Of a stretch of 64,000 bases of DNA, positions 1-7,419 are shown in pieces. The position numbers were made by a program, and so were the translations under genes. The stretch's first letter is position 1, and each line of letters starts with the position of its first letter. The stretch covers positions 1 to 64,000 of the forward strand of contig NZ_JAKLTM010000001.1 in assembly GCF_022012305.1 (NCBI RefSeq). Direction: 5' to 3'. The DNA is from Ramlibacter paludis (GTDB lineage Bacteria > Pseudomonadota > Gammaproteobacteria > Burkholderiales > Burkholderiaceae_C). The notes below the pieces were generated by a model that was given only the letters and a program-made list of their open reading frames with translations, did no database searches and was not told the origin of the DNA.

Positions 1-43
1 ACGAAGATGCACCAAACAGGTCAGACCGGCAGCGAGTGAACTC

Positions 44-234
44 GGCTAACAGGTAGCGGCTGCGACCGCGCCGATCGAATGGAGCCTCGCTGAGCGGTTG
101 GTATCTGGGTCCGCACACTCCTGTGCAACAAGACCGTTTGTAGATGTGCAGTCTGAATCTGTTGCTGCTATGCCGTCAGGCGCCGACGAAGGAGAGGCTT
201 GAACTAACGGGAAGTCCTTGTAGACCTGTTAGGT
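44..234. repeat. Possible divergent attC site of cassette 3 (weak)
   Basis: Read leftward, the stop of the zinc-ribbon cassette gene (268) is followed by ACCTAAC at 234-228, a good match to the RYYYAAC core that opens an attC. The only extended partner I find is CTAACAGGT at 46-54, which pairs with ACCTGTTAG at 224-232. The implied site is 191 bp, longer than the other two here (81 and 114 bp), and the left core GGCTAAC departs from consensus by one base. It may be a divergent attC, or the right half of a disrupted one. The rest of 1-267 shows no gene I can support. Confidence 0.3.
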
Positions 235-267
235 CGCATTCTCGTCGAACGCGAAATTGCCATCCGG

Positions 268-804
268 TTACTTGCCACTTGGAGATGGCAGTTGGCCAAA
301 GCCAGCAATGACTGCGCCTGCGCCTATGAGCATAAACATAAAGACAAGTGCTACCGCGATTATGTGATACGCCACGGGCCGGTCCGAGTGCCGAATCTCG
401 CCTTTCGGAAGCCGGAGTGGTCTGCGTGCAAGCCAGACCACGACGATGTGAAGCGTCCAGAGTGCAAGGCTGGCTACGAAGGCCGCCAGGGAGAGCCCCT
501 TCACGGATGGGCCGCCCCATCGCATCCCGATAATCGCTGCGCATAGAAGCAAGCCCGCAGGGATGATTAGAAACCCTGTGACGCTGGAATTCGGCATTGA
601 GTTGGGCAAAGGTCCTGTCAAGGGCACACCGCAAGCCGAGCAGTACCACTGTTTGGATTTAACGACTTCCCCACAATACGTGCATTGCCTAGATCGGGAG
701 ATAGGCTTCCACCCGGCCGATTCGGAAAATAGCGCGCCGCAGTGGGCGCATTCAGCCGCATCGTAAGCGCAGGGGGAGTGGCAGTTGGGACAGGTGGCGT
801 CCAT
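268..804 (-). CDS. Integron cassette protein: double zinc-ribbon membrane protein
   Basis: A 178-residue protein of unknown role. The N-terminus carries two treble-clef or zinc-ribbon pairs, CPNC...CAHCG (about residues 5-23) and CTYCG...CSACG (about 42-59), likely binding two zinc ions. Three hydrophobic segments follow at roughly 74-95, 101-126 and 145-168, so it is probably an inner-membrane protein with a cytosolic zinc-binding head. The start is fixed by the cassette structure: ATG lies 4 bases inside the recombination core at 808-814. It is the third cassette from the integrase, read away from it. Zinc-ribbon plus membrane-helix proteins occur as orphan hypotheticals in many bacteria; no function can be assigned. 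Confidence 0.75.
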   Translation of the reverse strand: MDATCPNCHSPCAYDAAECAHCGALFSESAGWKPISRSRQCTYCGEVVKSKQWYCSACGVPLTGPLPNSMPNSSVTGFLIIPAGLLLCAAIIGMRWGGPSVKGLSLAAFVASLALWTLHIVVVWLARRPLRLPKGEIRHSDRPVAYHIIAVALVFMFMLIGAGAVIAGFGQLPSPSGK

Positions 805-807
805 GCG

Positions 808-888
808 ACCTAACGTCGGAAATGACCGGCGGACAATAGGCCGGCGAAGCCGGCCGCTAGGACGTCCGTGTCGATTGACTTGTTAGAC
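808..888. repeat. attC recombination site of cassette 2
   Basis: Cores ACCTAAC (808-814) and GTTAGAC (882-888) match RYYYAAC and GTTRRRY of integron attC sites. Between them lies an imperfect inverted repeat whose tip pairs GGCCGGC with GCCGGCC around 840-855. The inner ends (CTAACGTCGGAAATGACC and GTGTCGATTGACTTGTTAGAC in part) are close copies of those in the attC at 1472-1585, so the array uses one attC family, as sedentary chromosomal integrons tend to. Confidence 0.85.
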
Positions 889-889
889 G

Positions 890-1468
890 TCACTGCGCGC
901 TGCCAGACAGCTTCCGGAACTGCTCGTCGGCCTCTCCGCACGCGGTAAGCATTGCAACGACTGTCTTGTTCCACCATTCGGCCGCCTTCTCCAAATTGTC
1001 GATATCTTCATCTGAGACTTCAAGGCCCGCAAGTGACTTTGGGTGCATCAGTCTGTCGCGAACGGCAACGGCCTTCCGCATGGATTCCCATCCGTGACTT
1101 CCCGTGTCGGGAGCAAACTTCGCACCGTGATTCTTCACATAGGTCCGAAGTGAGAAGAGAAGATTGGGCAGGAATGGCTGGAAGTTCTCTCGAGGCTCCG
1201 TTTCGCCCTTGGAGTTCAACTGGAATCGCTCTTCCCGCAAGAGAGCGAGCTCGGCGTGTGTGAGCAAGTCAGTTTCGGCCAGCGACGCAAGCGTGGTCTG
1301 GCGGAACTGAAACGCAAGCCCTTCCACAAAGGCAATGTAAGTACGCACCAGAGTTCGTCGGGCAAACTGATCCGGTTTTGCGCGGCCGGCAGCAAGAGCT
1401 GCATCGACGTCTGCGGATAGCAGCGCGTACACGCGCTTCATTTCGTCAACAGCGGCACGACGGTCCAT
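890..1468 (-). CDS. Integron cassette protein with HEPN-like Rx4H motif
   Basis: A 192-residue, mostly helical soluble protein with no family I recognise with certainty. Near the C-terminus it has RDRLMHPK (R137 to H142), the Rx4H arrangement of HEPN-domain proteins, in which Arg and His form an RNase site in many toxins and defence proteins; here that assignment rests on the motif and helical character alone. The start was placed at 1468 rather than an in-frame upstream ATG at 1516 because 1468 sits four bases inside the GTCTAAC core at 1472-1478, as in the other cassettes. The stop at 890-892 lies just before the attC core at 882-888. It is the second cassette. It could equally be a non-catalytic HEPN relative. 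Confidence 0.75.
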   Translation of the reverse strand: MDRRAAVDEMKRVYALLSADVDAALAAGRAKPDQFARRTLVRTYIAFVEGLAFQFRQTTLASLAETDLLTHAELALLREERFQLNSKGETEPRENFQPFLPNLLFSLRTYVKNHGAKFAPDTGSHGWESMRKAVAVRDRLMHPKSLAGLEVSDEDIDNLEKAAEWWNKTVVAMLTACGEADEQFRKLSGSAQ

Positions 1469-1471
1469 GAC

Positions 1472-1585
1472 GTCTAACGTTGGAGGTGACCGGCACGTAC
1501 CGGCAGCGCGCCGCAAGGTGCACGATCCCCCGCGCGCCTTGCGGCGCGCTGCCGGTGCGTGTCCGTGTCGACCGACTTGTTAGAC
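1472..1585. repeat. attC recombination site of cassette 1
   Basis: Cores GTCTAAC (1472-1478) and GTTAGAC (1579-1585) bound a 114-bp imperfect palindrome. The central stem pairs CGGCAGCGCGCCGCAAGG (from about 1500) with CCTTGCGGCGCGCTGCCG (about 1537-1554). The stop codon TAA of the DUF4304 gene is built from the GTCTAAC core as read on the minus strand, a usual cassette economy. Confidence 0.87.
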
Positions 1586-1987
1586 CTCAACTCGACTTGC
1601 CCACCAAGCTTCCGCGTCTGGAAGAACATCAAGAACCTGCTTCGAAACATCTGCGACAGGCCGATTGTCATAGCGAAACCAGGCTTCGGTATCCGAGCCT
1701 TCCCGAGGTTGTATCCGGCGACGACTATCGGGGTGGAGATCCAATGCAGTGAGCTTGCTCGCGGGGATGAGCATGCCCCAGTGAGTCGTGAAGCCGGCCG
1801 CAGAAGCGCGGGTAATCTCCAACACGAATCCGCCACCCCACTTATCGAATTGAAACGTCAGCAGATCGACGTAGGGTCCCGACAAACGCCGGAAGTGCGG
1901 ATAACTACCCTTGAATCCCACTAAGCGCAGAGCAGGCACTACGGCAGCCTTTAGCTCGGCATCCATGCTCTCGCGCGGCGTTGCCAT
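1580..1987 (-). CDS. Integron cassette protein, DUF4304 family
   Basis: A 135-residue protein resembling the DUF4304 family: an N-terminal helix, then GFKGSYPHFRR and LLTFQFDKWGGGF strands, a GMLIPASKL segment and a C-terminal helix ending near WWASRVEV. DUF4304 proteins are common as integron cassette and phage-associated genes; no activity is established. The gene is the first cassette next to attI, so it is the one most likely to be expressed from an integron promoter. The ATG at 1987 lies only four bases after the GTTAGAC core at 1992-1998, leaving little room for its own ribosome site. Its stop overlaps the attC core at 1579-1585. Confidence 0.82.
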   Translation of the reverse strand: MATPRESMDAELKAAVVPALRLVGFKGSYPHFRRLSGPYVDLLTFQFDKWGGGFVLEITRASAAGFTTHWGMLIPASKLTALDLHPDSRRRIQPREGSDTEAWFRYDNRPVADVSKQVLDVLPDAEAWWASRVEV

Positions 1988-1991
1988 TGAG

Positions 1992-2057
1992 GTCTAACTT
2001 GATTTAGAGCGCAACCCGCCCACGATTTCCCGCACCGCCACCCGAATAACAACCAGC
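1992..2057 (-). other. attI-like integron insertion site
   Basis: Read leftward, CTAAATCAAGTTAGAC (2007 to 1992) closely matches the class 1 integron attI end (CTAAAACAAAGTTAGGC), with the insertion core GTTAGAC at 1998-1992. It separates the divergent integrase from cassette 1, exactly where attI belongs. The right boundary is approximate. A TATAAA-like element read leftward at 2108-2103 is a possible -10 of a cassette promoter, but I see no convincing -35 with it. Confidence 0.75.
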
Positions 2058-2227
2058 ACTCTGCACCTCGTCCCCCTGCCTGCCTTCATCCAAGTGCTTG
2101 TTTTATATCCGGCTTTCACCGCCCCGCTCTCCTCCCTCCGGCCTAACTACATCGGCGAACCCCGCCAACTCGCGGCATAACACCCACCGTGTCCACCCGA
2201 CCGCCGCCACCCCCTCTCCGCAACCCC

Positions 2228-2256
2228 TTGATTTCCATTGCTTCGCGATCGATACT
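2228..2256 (+). promoter_or_regulatory. Putative intI promoter
   Basis: TTGATT (2228-2233) and GATACT (2251-2256) are separated by 17 bases, each matching four of six consensus positions of a sigma-70 promoter. Transcription would begin at about the ATG at 2263, implying a leaderless or nearly leaderless message. Confidence 0.5.
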
Positions 2257-2270
2257 GTATGGATGAACAG
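2255..2270. promoter_or_regulatory. LexA (SOS) box on the intI start
   Basis: The sequence CTGT-N8-ACAG at 2255-2270 matches the LexA operator core of proteobacteria, and the flank extends it to TACTGTAT. It overlaps the putative -10 and the ATG at 2263. LexA control of integron integrases is established for class 1 and Vibrio integrons, so the position is what one would expect. Confidence 0.75.
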
Positions 2271-3354
2271 CCATAACGCGCCACCCAATGTCCTCCGCAT
2301 CGCCCCCCGACCGGCGTTGCAGGCAACCCGCATCCTCGGGCAGTTGCGCGAGCGGCTTCGTTACCTGCACTACAGCCTTCGCACCGAGGAAGCGTACGTT
2401 TACTGGGTCCGTTACTTCATCCGCTTTCATGGTTTGCGGCATCCCCGCGAGTTGGGACAGCCCGAGGTCGAGGCTTTCCTTACCATGCTGGCCACGCAGC
2501 GGCAGGCGTCGACCTCCACGCACCGGCAGGCCCTCAGCGCGCTGCTGTTCCTCTACAAGGAAGTGATGGACCAGGAACTGCCATGGCTGGCCGAAATCGG
2601 CCGGCCGATGCCGCACAAGCGCATCCCTACGGTCGTCACGCCGCCGGAGGTCGAACGCCTGCTCGGTTTTCTCGAGGGCGACGTGGGCCTCGTGGCGCGC
2701 CTGCTCTATGGCACGGGCATGCGGCTGCGCGAGGGACTGGGCCTGCGCGTGAAGGACATCGACTTCGCGCGCCAGGTGATCGTCGTCCGCGAAGGCAAGG
2801 GCAGCAAGGACCGGGTGGTGATGCTGCCGCGCTCGCTCGAGGAGCCGCTGCGCATCCAGCTGCGGCACGTACATCTCGTGTGGGACTCCGACCGCGCCGC
2901 AGGCCGCTCCGGCGTCTACCTGCCGCATGCCCTCGACATGAAGTACCCGCGCGCCGGCGAATCGTGGCCCTGGCAGTGGGTATTTCCCTCGCCCAAGCTG
3001 TCGATCGATCCGCGCACGGGCGAGGAGCGCCGGCACCATCTGCATGACGAGCGTCTCGCCCGCGCGATGAAGCGGGCCGTGGTGATGGCGGGGATCGACA
3101 AACACGTCTCGGCGCACACCCTGCGCCACAGCTTTGCCACGCACCTGCTGCAGGCCGGCGCCGACATTCGCACGGTGCAGGAACTCCTGGGCCACAGTGA
3201 CGTGAGCACCACGATGATCTACACCCACGTGCTCAAGATCGCCGCTGGCGGCACCGGCAGTCCTCTGGACGCCCTTGCGTCCCTGTCGGCGCCGGTGGCC
3301 CCGCACTTGCGCGAACCGTCACCTCCGTGGGGAAACCTGGCACTTTGCGCCTAG
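2263..3354 (+). CDS. intI: Integron integrase IntI (tyrosine recombinase)
   Basis: A 363-residue site-specific recombinase that excises and inserts gene cassettes by attI x attC strand exchange. The N-terminal core-binding domain ([20 protein letters not shown]) and catalytic domain follow class 1 IntI closely. Catalytic residues are R154 ([10 protein letters not shown]), H285 and R288 ([10 protein letters not shown]), H311 ([10 protein letters not shown]) and nucleophile Y320 (MIYTHVLK). The IntI-specific patch that separates integron integrases from Xer proteins is present at about 227-262 ([15 protein letters not shown], then ERRHHLHDE). The open frame continues upstream to 2098, but 2263 gives the usual N-terminal length and carries the promoter and LexA box. 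A roughly 25-residue tail beyond the LDAL motif is longer than in class 1 IntI. No frameshift or missing key residue, so it is probably active. Confidence 0.95.
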   Translation: MNSHNAPPNVLRIAPRPALQATRILGQLRERLRYLHYSLRTEEAYVYWVRYFIRFHGLRHPRELGQPEVEAFLTMLATQRQASTSTHRQALSALLFLYKEVMDQELPWLAEIGRPMPHKRIPTVVTPPEVERLLGFLEGDVGLVARLLYGTGMRLREGLGLRVKDIDFARQVIVVREGKGSKDRVVMLPRSLEEPLRIQLRHVHLVWDSDRAAGRSGVYLPHALDMKYPRAGESWPWQWVFPSPKLSIDPRTGEERRHHLHDERLARAMKRAVVMAGIDKHVSAHTLRHSFATHLLQAGADIRTVQELLGHSDVSTTMIYTHVLKIAAGGTGSPLDALASLSAPVAPHLREPSPPWGNLALCA

Positions 3355-3380
3355 CGTCGGCCAGGCAGGTGCGCGGCCCT

Positions 3381-3740
3381 TCATTGCAGCACCCAGAGGA
3401 TGGACTGCCGGTACCAGCGGCCAGGCCCCAGGTCCGCTTTGATCTCCGGGATGGCAAGGCACTTGCCGGCAATCTGCAAGGCCCCCGCATCGAGGCGCGC
3501 GGACCCGCTCGAACGGATTACCCTGAATTCAGGAGCGCCGTCGCCCACCGGCACCAGGAAGGCGAACGTGGTCGTTCCTTCCTCTCCCCAGCGCAACGCG
3601 TCGGGCGGGTACTCGGGGCGGATGCAAGCCTGGAAAGAAGGGCGCGGCGCCAGCAGCGGCGGCTCTCCGCCGGGCGCCTCGGCGATGGCGGGGCCGGTGA
3701 CCAGGAACAGGTGCGCGGCGGCAAGCAAGATTCGATGCAT
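3381..3740 (-). CDS. Secreted TonB C-terminal-like protein
   Basis: A 119-residue protein with a signal peptide (about 1-20, cleavage near AIA-EA) and a single TonB C-terminal-like domain: CIRPEYPPDALRWGEEGTT matches the YPxxA...G segment, followed by VIRSSGSARLDAGALQIAGK, the S-SG...LD-AA pattern of TonB-C. It lacks the N-terminal anchor and proline-rich linker of true TonB, so it is probably a free periplasmic protein rather than an energy transducer. It converges with intI, 26 bases from the integrase stop. Its role is unknown; proteins of this kind are common in Burkholderiales. Confidence 0.75.
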   Translation of the reverse strand: MHRILLAAAHLFLVTGPAIAEAPGGEPPLLAPRPSFQACIRPEYPPDALRWGEEGTTTFAFLVPVGDGAPEFRVIRSSGSARLDAGALQIAGKCLAIPEIKADLGPGRWYRQSILWVLQ

Positions 3741-3806
3741 GAGCGCCAGAATGTACTTGCCTTGGAAGCACGGGCCCGGACCCGCGCCCGGCCAGGCGAG
3801 TGCAGG

Positions 3807-4004
3807 CTAGCGGTGACCCTTGGTCTGCGGCCGGTGGCGTTGCGCCATGGTGCGGGCCTCGGCGCCCAGCTTGGCCTGGATCTCGAACTGCCGCAGTTGC
3901 GCCGCGCGGCGCTCCTCGGCAGCCTTCGGGTCGAAGCGGCCGTTCACGTAGTTGGCCGCGTTGTCTTCCGGAGACTCCTCCAGGTAGTCGATACGTTGTC
4001 CCAT
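3807..4004 (-). CDS. Small hypothetical protein
   Basis: A 65-residue charged, helical protein (MGQRIDYLEESPEDNAANY at the start) with no signal peptide or membrane segment and no family I recognise. It is believed real because a good ribosome site (GGGAGGTG) stands six bases before the ATG at 4004 and the codon use fits neighbouring genes. A region rich in Ala, Arg and Gln at 25-55 may be a coiled coil. It is flanked by a TonB-C protein and an Atm1-type exporter, both on the same strand, with no clear functional link. Confidence 0.6.
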   Translation of the reverse strand: MGQRIDYLEESPEDNAANYVNGRFDPKAAEERRAAQLRQFEIQAKLGAEARTMAQRHRPQTKGHR

Positions 4005-4104
4005 TGCACACCTCCCTCTTGTCCGGGCCAGCTTAAGGCGGGCGATGCACTCCGGGCAAGGACGCGTGAGATTCGTTACGCCCTGGTGTTGCGGATTACC
4101 AGCG

Positions 4105-5964
4105 CTACATCCCGATCACGTCGGCAAATTTCTCACTCTCGGCGCTTTGCTGCAGTGCCCACATGTCCGCATAGCGCCCGCCCCGGGCCAGCAGTTCCTG
4201 GTGGGTGCCGCGCTCGATGATGCGGCCGGCGTCCATCACCAGGATCTGGTGGGCGTCGACCACGGTGGAGAGCCGGTGCGCGATGACCAGCGCGGTCTTG
4301 TTCTGGGCGGCGCTTTTCAGCTCCGCCTGGATCGCACGTTCGTTGGCGCTGTCCAGGGCCGAGGTCGCCTCGTCGAAGATCAGGATCGGCGGGTCCTTCA
4401 GCAGGGTGCGGGCGATCGCCACGCGTTGCTTCTCGCCGCCGGACAGCTTCAGGCCCCGCTCGCCCACCATCGTCTCGTAGCCCTTGGGCGTGGAGGCGAT
4501 GAAGCCGTGGATGCGCGCCGCGCGGGCCGCTTCTTCCACTTCCGCGCGGCTCGCGCCGGGGCGGCCGTAGGCGATGTTGTATTCCACGGTGTCGTTGAAC
4601 AGCACCGTGTCCTGCGGCACGATGCCGATGGACTTGCGCACGCTGCCCTGCGTCACGTCGCGGATGTCGCGGCCGCCGATGCTGATGCGCCCCTGCTGCA
4701 CGTCGTAGAAGCGGTACAGCAGCCGCGCCAGCGTCGACTTGCCCGATCCGCTCGGGCCGACGACGGCCACCGTCTTGCCGGCGGGGATCTCGAACGACAC
4801 ATCGTGCAGGATCGGCCGCGCGGGTTCGTAGGCGAAGTTGACGTGGTCGAAGCGGACGGTCCAGTCCGCCTGTTCCTGCAGCGCCGTCGCGCCCGGCTTG
4901 TCTTCCACCTCCCGCTCGCGCTCCATCAGCGTGAACATCTTGTCCAGGTCGGTCAGGCTCTGCTTGATCTCGCGGTACAGCACGCCCAGGAAATTCAGCG
5001 GGATGTACAGCTGGATCATGTAGGCGTTCACCATCACCAGGTCGCCCAGCGTCATGCGGCCGTCCACCACGCCCAGCGTTGCGCGGTACAACATGGCCAC
5101 CAGGCCGACGGCGATGATCATCTGCTGCCCGGTATTCAGCAGCGACAGCGTGGTCTGCGCCTTCAGGCGCGCGCGGCGCAGGCGCTCCAGGCTCTGGTCG
5201 TAGCGGTTCGCCTCGAAGCCTTCGTTGTTGAAGTACTTCACCGTCTCGTAGTTCAGCAGCGAGTCCACCGCCTTGGTGTGCGCGGCCGAATCGAATTCGT
5301 TGGCTTCGCGGCGGAACTGCGTGCGCCACTCCGTCACGCTGACCGTGAAGGCGATGTAGACCACCAGCGCGGCGATCGTGATCCAGGCGAACCAGACGTC
5401 GAACTTCACGGCCAGGATCGTCAGCACCATCGCCACCTCGATCAGGGTGGGAACGATGCTGTAGAGCGAGTACGAGATCAGCGACTCGATGCCGCGCACG
5501 CCGCGCTCGATGTCGCGCGTCATGCCGCCGGTCTGCCGCTCGAGGTGGAAGCGCAGCGACAGGGAGTGCAGATGCTGGAAGGTTTCCAGCGCGATGCTGC
5601 GGGCCGCGCCCTGCGTGGCCTTCGAGAACACCAGTTCGCGCAGTTCGGTGAAGAGCGAGGTCGACAGGCGCAGCAGGCCGTACGCCAGGAGCAAGCCGAA
5701 GGGGACGACCAGCACCGCCTTGGCGTCGCCGGGCTTCAGGTCCATGGCGTCGACCAGCTCCTTCAGCAGCATCGGCACGCCGACGTTCGCCAGTTTGGCG
5801 CCGATCATGAAGACCAGCGCGGCGATCACGCGCCACTTGTACTGCAGCAGGTAGGGCGCCAGCCGCTTGAGCGTGGTCCAGTCCGAGCGCGGCTGCGCCT
5901 TGCCGGCGCCGGCCGTGGTGGAAACGGGAAGGGACGAGGAGCTCAGTTCGCCGCCGCGGCGCAT
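4105..5964 (-). CDS. Atm1/HMT1-type ABC exporter, fused permease-ATPase
   Basis: A 619-residue half-transporter of the Atm1 family, which exports glutathione-linked or heavy-metal species across the inner membrane and works as a homodimer. Six membrane segments fill about 30-330, starting after LAPYLLQYKWRVIAAL. The nucleotide domain has Walker [17 protein letters not shown]-loop GIVPQDTVLFNDTV, signature LSGGEKQRVAIAR, Walker B ILIFDEATSALD and the switch His in VIAHRLST, all intact. The frame is open far upstream across the opposite gene, but the ATG at 5964 gives the family length. It diverges from a thioesterase gene with only 42 bases between the starts, so promoters must overlap. Confidence 0.92.
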   Translation of the reverse strand: MRRGGELSSSSLPVSTTAGAGKAQPRSDWTTLKRLAPYLLQYKWRVIAALVFMIGAKLANVGVPMLLKELVDAMDLKPGDAKAVLVVPFGLLLAYGLLRLSTSLFTELRELVFSKATQGAARSIALETFQHLHSLSLRFHLERQTGGMTRDIERGVRGIESLISYSLYSIVPTLIEVAMVLTILAVKFDVWFAWITIAALVVYIAFTVSVTEWRTQFRREANEFDSAAHTKAVDSLLNYETVKYFNNEGFEANRYDQSLERLRRARLKAQTTLSLLNTGQQMIIAVGLVAMLYRATLGVVDGRMTLGDLVMVNAYMIQLYIPLNFLGVLYREIKQSLTDLDKMFTLMEREREVEDKPGATALQEQADWTVRFDHVNFAYEPARPILHDVSFEIPAGKTVAVVGPSGSGKSTLARLLYRFYDVQQGRISIGGRDIRDVTQGSVRKSIGIVPQDTVLFNDTVEYNIAYGRPGASRAEVEEAARAARIHGFIASTPKGYETMVGERGLKLSGGEKQRVAIARTLLKDPPILIFDEATSALDSANERAIQAELKSAAQNKTALVIAHRLSTVVDAHQILVMDAGRIIERGTHQELLARGGRYADMWALQQSAESEKFADVIGM

Positions 5965-6006
5965 GGAGGACAATCCGGAGACACAGACAGAATCGAGATT
6001 GTGCCC

Positions 6007-6426
6007 ATGTCCGCAAATGCAAGTGCCCCGCAGGGCATCCCCGCCGCGCCGCCGCCTTCGTCGAAGGAGCTGGTGCTCAAGGTGATCCCGCTGCCGGCCG
6101 ACACCAACGGCAACGGCGACATCTTCGGCGGCTGGGTCATGGCCCAGGTCGACCTGGCCGGCTCGGTGCTGCCCGCGCGCGTTATCCGCGGCCGCATGGC
6201 GACGGTGGCGGTCAAGGAGTTCATCTTCAAGCACCCGGTGCGGGTGGGCGACATCCTCAGCTTCTTCAGCTCGGTCACGCGCATCGGCCGCACCTCGGTC
6301 ACGGTCGACGTCGAGGTGTTTGCCGAGCGCTTCGGCACGCAGGGTCAGTTCGTCAAGGTCACGGAGGCGCTGCTGACGTACGTGGCGATCGACGACCAGG
6401 GGAAGCCGAAGGAAATCCAGAAGTAG
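6007..6426 (+). CDS. Acyl-CoA thioesterase, YciA-like hotdog fold
   Basis: A 139-residue single-hotdog thioesterase that hydrolyses acyl-CoA to free acid and CoA. Evidence is the YciA-type core NGNGDIFGGWVMAQVDLAGS at about 34-53, containing the catalytic Asp (GDIFGGWVM), then AVKEFIFKHPVRVGD and the strand SVTVDVEVFAE. Length matches the family; the enzymes are usually hexamers. The ATG at 6007 follows a Pro/Ala-rich leader of some 20 residues that could be shortened only by using non-ATG codons. The gene ends just before a REP-like hairpin at 6438-6524, which probably serves as a terminator. Confidence 0.9.
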   Translation: MSANASAPQGIPAAPPPSSKELVLKVIPLPADTNGNGDIFGGWVMAQVDLAGSVLPARVIRGRMATVAVKEFIFKHPVRVGDILSFFSSVTRIGRTSVTVDVEVFAERFGTQGQFVKVTEALLTYVAIDDQGKPKEIQK

Positions 6427-6437
6427 CGTCACCGGGT

Positions 6438-6524
6438 TTTGTCATCCCGGCCTCGAGCCGGGATCCAGCCCGGCGGCCGATTGATCGCCGGAGCTGGATT
6501 GCGGGTCAAGCCCGCAATGACAAG
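6438..6524. repeat. REP-like paired hairpin element, copy 1
   Basis: Two short hairpins back to back: TTTGTCATCCCGG...CCGGGATCCAG and CTGGATTGCGGG...CCCGCAATGACAA. The outer ends GTCAT and ATGAC are inverted. It lies between convergent genes. Related elements are at 15826-15912, 21951-22052, 26609-26670 and 34570-34653. Confidence 0.8.
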
Positions 6525-6529
6525 GTGCG

Positions 6530-7321
6530 CTACTCTCCGTGCCGCCCCTCCCCGGACGCAAACCGCCCCGCCCCCTCCAGCCCATCGGCAATGCGCTGCT
6601 TGCTGCGCTCCCACTCCGCATGCATGGCCTCGGGTACGGCCTTGCCCCACTGTTCGTAGGCATTCATCCGGTCCGCCAGCATCGTCGCCTGCGGAAACTT
6701 CGCCAGCTGCTGCGCCAAGGCGATCGCGGCCTCGCGTGCACCGCCGCGCGGCACCACGCGATTCGCGAGGCCGATGCGCAGCGCTTCCTCCGCCTCCACC
6801 TTGCGCCCGGTGAGGATCAGGTCCATCGCGTGCCCCAAGCCCACCAGCCGCGGCAGCCGCACGGTGCCGCCGTCGATCAGCGGCACGCCGAAGCGGCGGC
6901 AGTAGACGCCGAAGTAAGCGTCCTCCTCCATCACGCGCAGGTCGCACCACAGGGCCAGTTCCATGCCGCCGGCGACGGCCGCCCCAGCAATCGCAGCGAT
7001 CACGGGCTTTTGCAGCACCAGGCGCGTCGGGCCCATGGGCCCGGGCGGCCGCACGTCGGTGGGCGCGAAGTCCAGCTGGCCGATCACCTCCGCCGCGCTG
7101 CCCGCAAGCTGCGCGCCCGCCTGCAGGTCCCAGCCGGCGCAGAAGTGGCCGTGGTCGCCGTGGAACACGGCCACCTTCGCCCCGGCGTCGGCCTCGAAGG
7201 CCAGGAAGGCCGCGTGCAGTTCGCGCGCGGTCGCCGCATCGACCGCATTGCGGACCTCCGGCCTCGCCAGGGTCACGATGGTGACATCGCCTTGCTTCTC
7301 GGTGTGGACCATGTCGCGCAT
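6530..7321 (-). CDS. Enoyl-CoA hydratase/isomerase family protein
   Basis: A 263-residue crotonase-fold protein. The oxyanion-hole segments are visible: GHFCAGWDL at about 58-66 and AGAAVAGGMELALWCDLRV at about 97-115, followed by FGVYCRRFGVPLIDGGTVRL, where a crotonase active-site acidic residue would fall; Asp replaces the usual Glu there. Such proteins hydrate enoyl-CoA or isomerise acyl-CoA; the exact substrate is not readable. Two starts are possible (7321 or 7312, MRDMVHTEK); the first is used. It diverges from the liv operon at 7420 with a 98-base gap that must hold both promoters, and may act on the acyl-CoA made by the ligase of that operon (inference). Confidence 0.85.
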   Translation of the reverse strand: MRDMVHTEKQGDVTIVTLARPEVRNAVDAATARELHAAFLAFEADAGAKVAVFHGDHGHFCAGWDLQAGAQLAGSAAEVIGQLDFAPTDVRPPGPMGPTRLVLQKPVIAAIAGAAVAGGMELALWCDLRVMEEDAYFGVYCRRFGVPLIDGGTVRLPRLVGLGHAMDLILTGRKVEAEEALRIGLANRVVPRGGAREAAIALAQQLAKFPQATMLADRMNAYEQWGKAVPEAMHAEWERSKQRIADGLEGAGRFASGEGRHGE

Positions 7322-7419
7322 TAGACAGCAGCCGGTGCGCTGCGGCTAGGGCAAGCCCTGTCCCTGCTGGTGCGATGCGCCAGCTATAACGGTTCGCCAC
7401 CACACGGGAGACGGCACCG

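Noticed and set aside
202..234. Short attC using AACTAAC (202-208) and GTTAGGT (228-234)
   Set aside because: Only 33 bases, too short for an attC, and the left core breaks the consensus.
176..649. Minus-strand open frame overlapping the zinc-ribbon cassette gene in another frame
   Set aside because: No recognisable features, does not respect the cassette boundaries, and overlaps a better supported gene.
4045..6006. Long plus-strand open frame running into the thioesterase gene
   Set aside because: It is antisense to a complete Atm1-type exporter; only the part from 6007 has family motifs. GC-rich antisense frames are expected to stay open.
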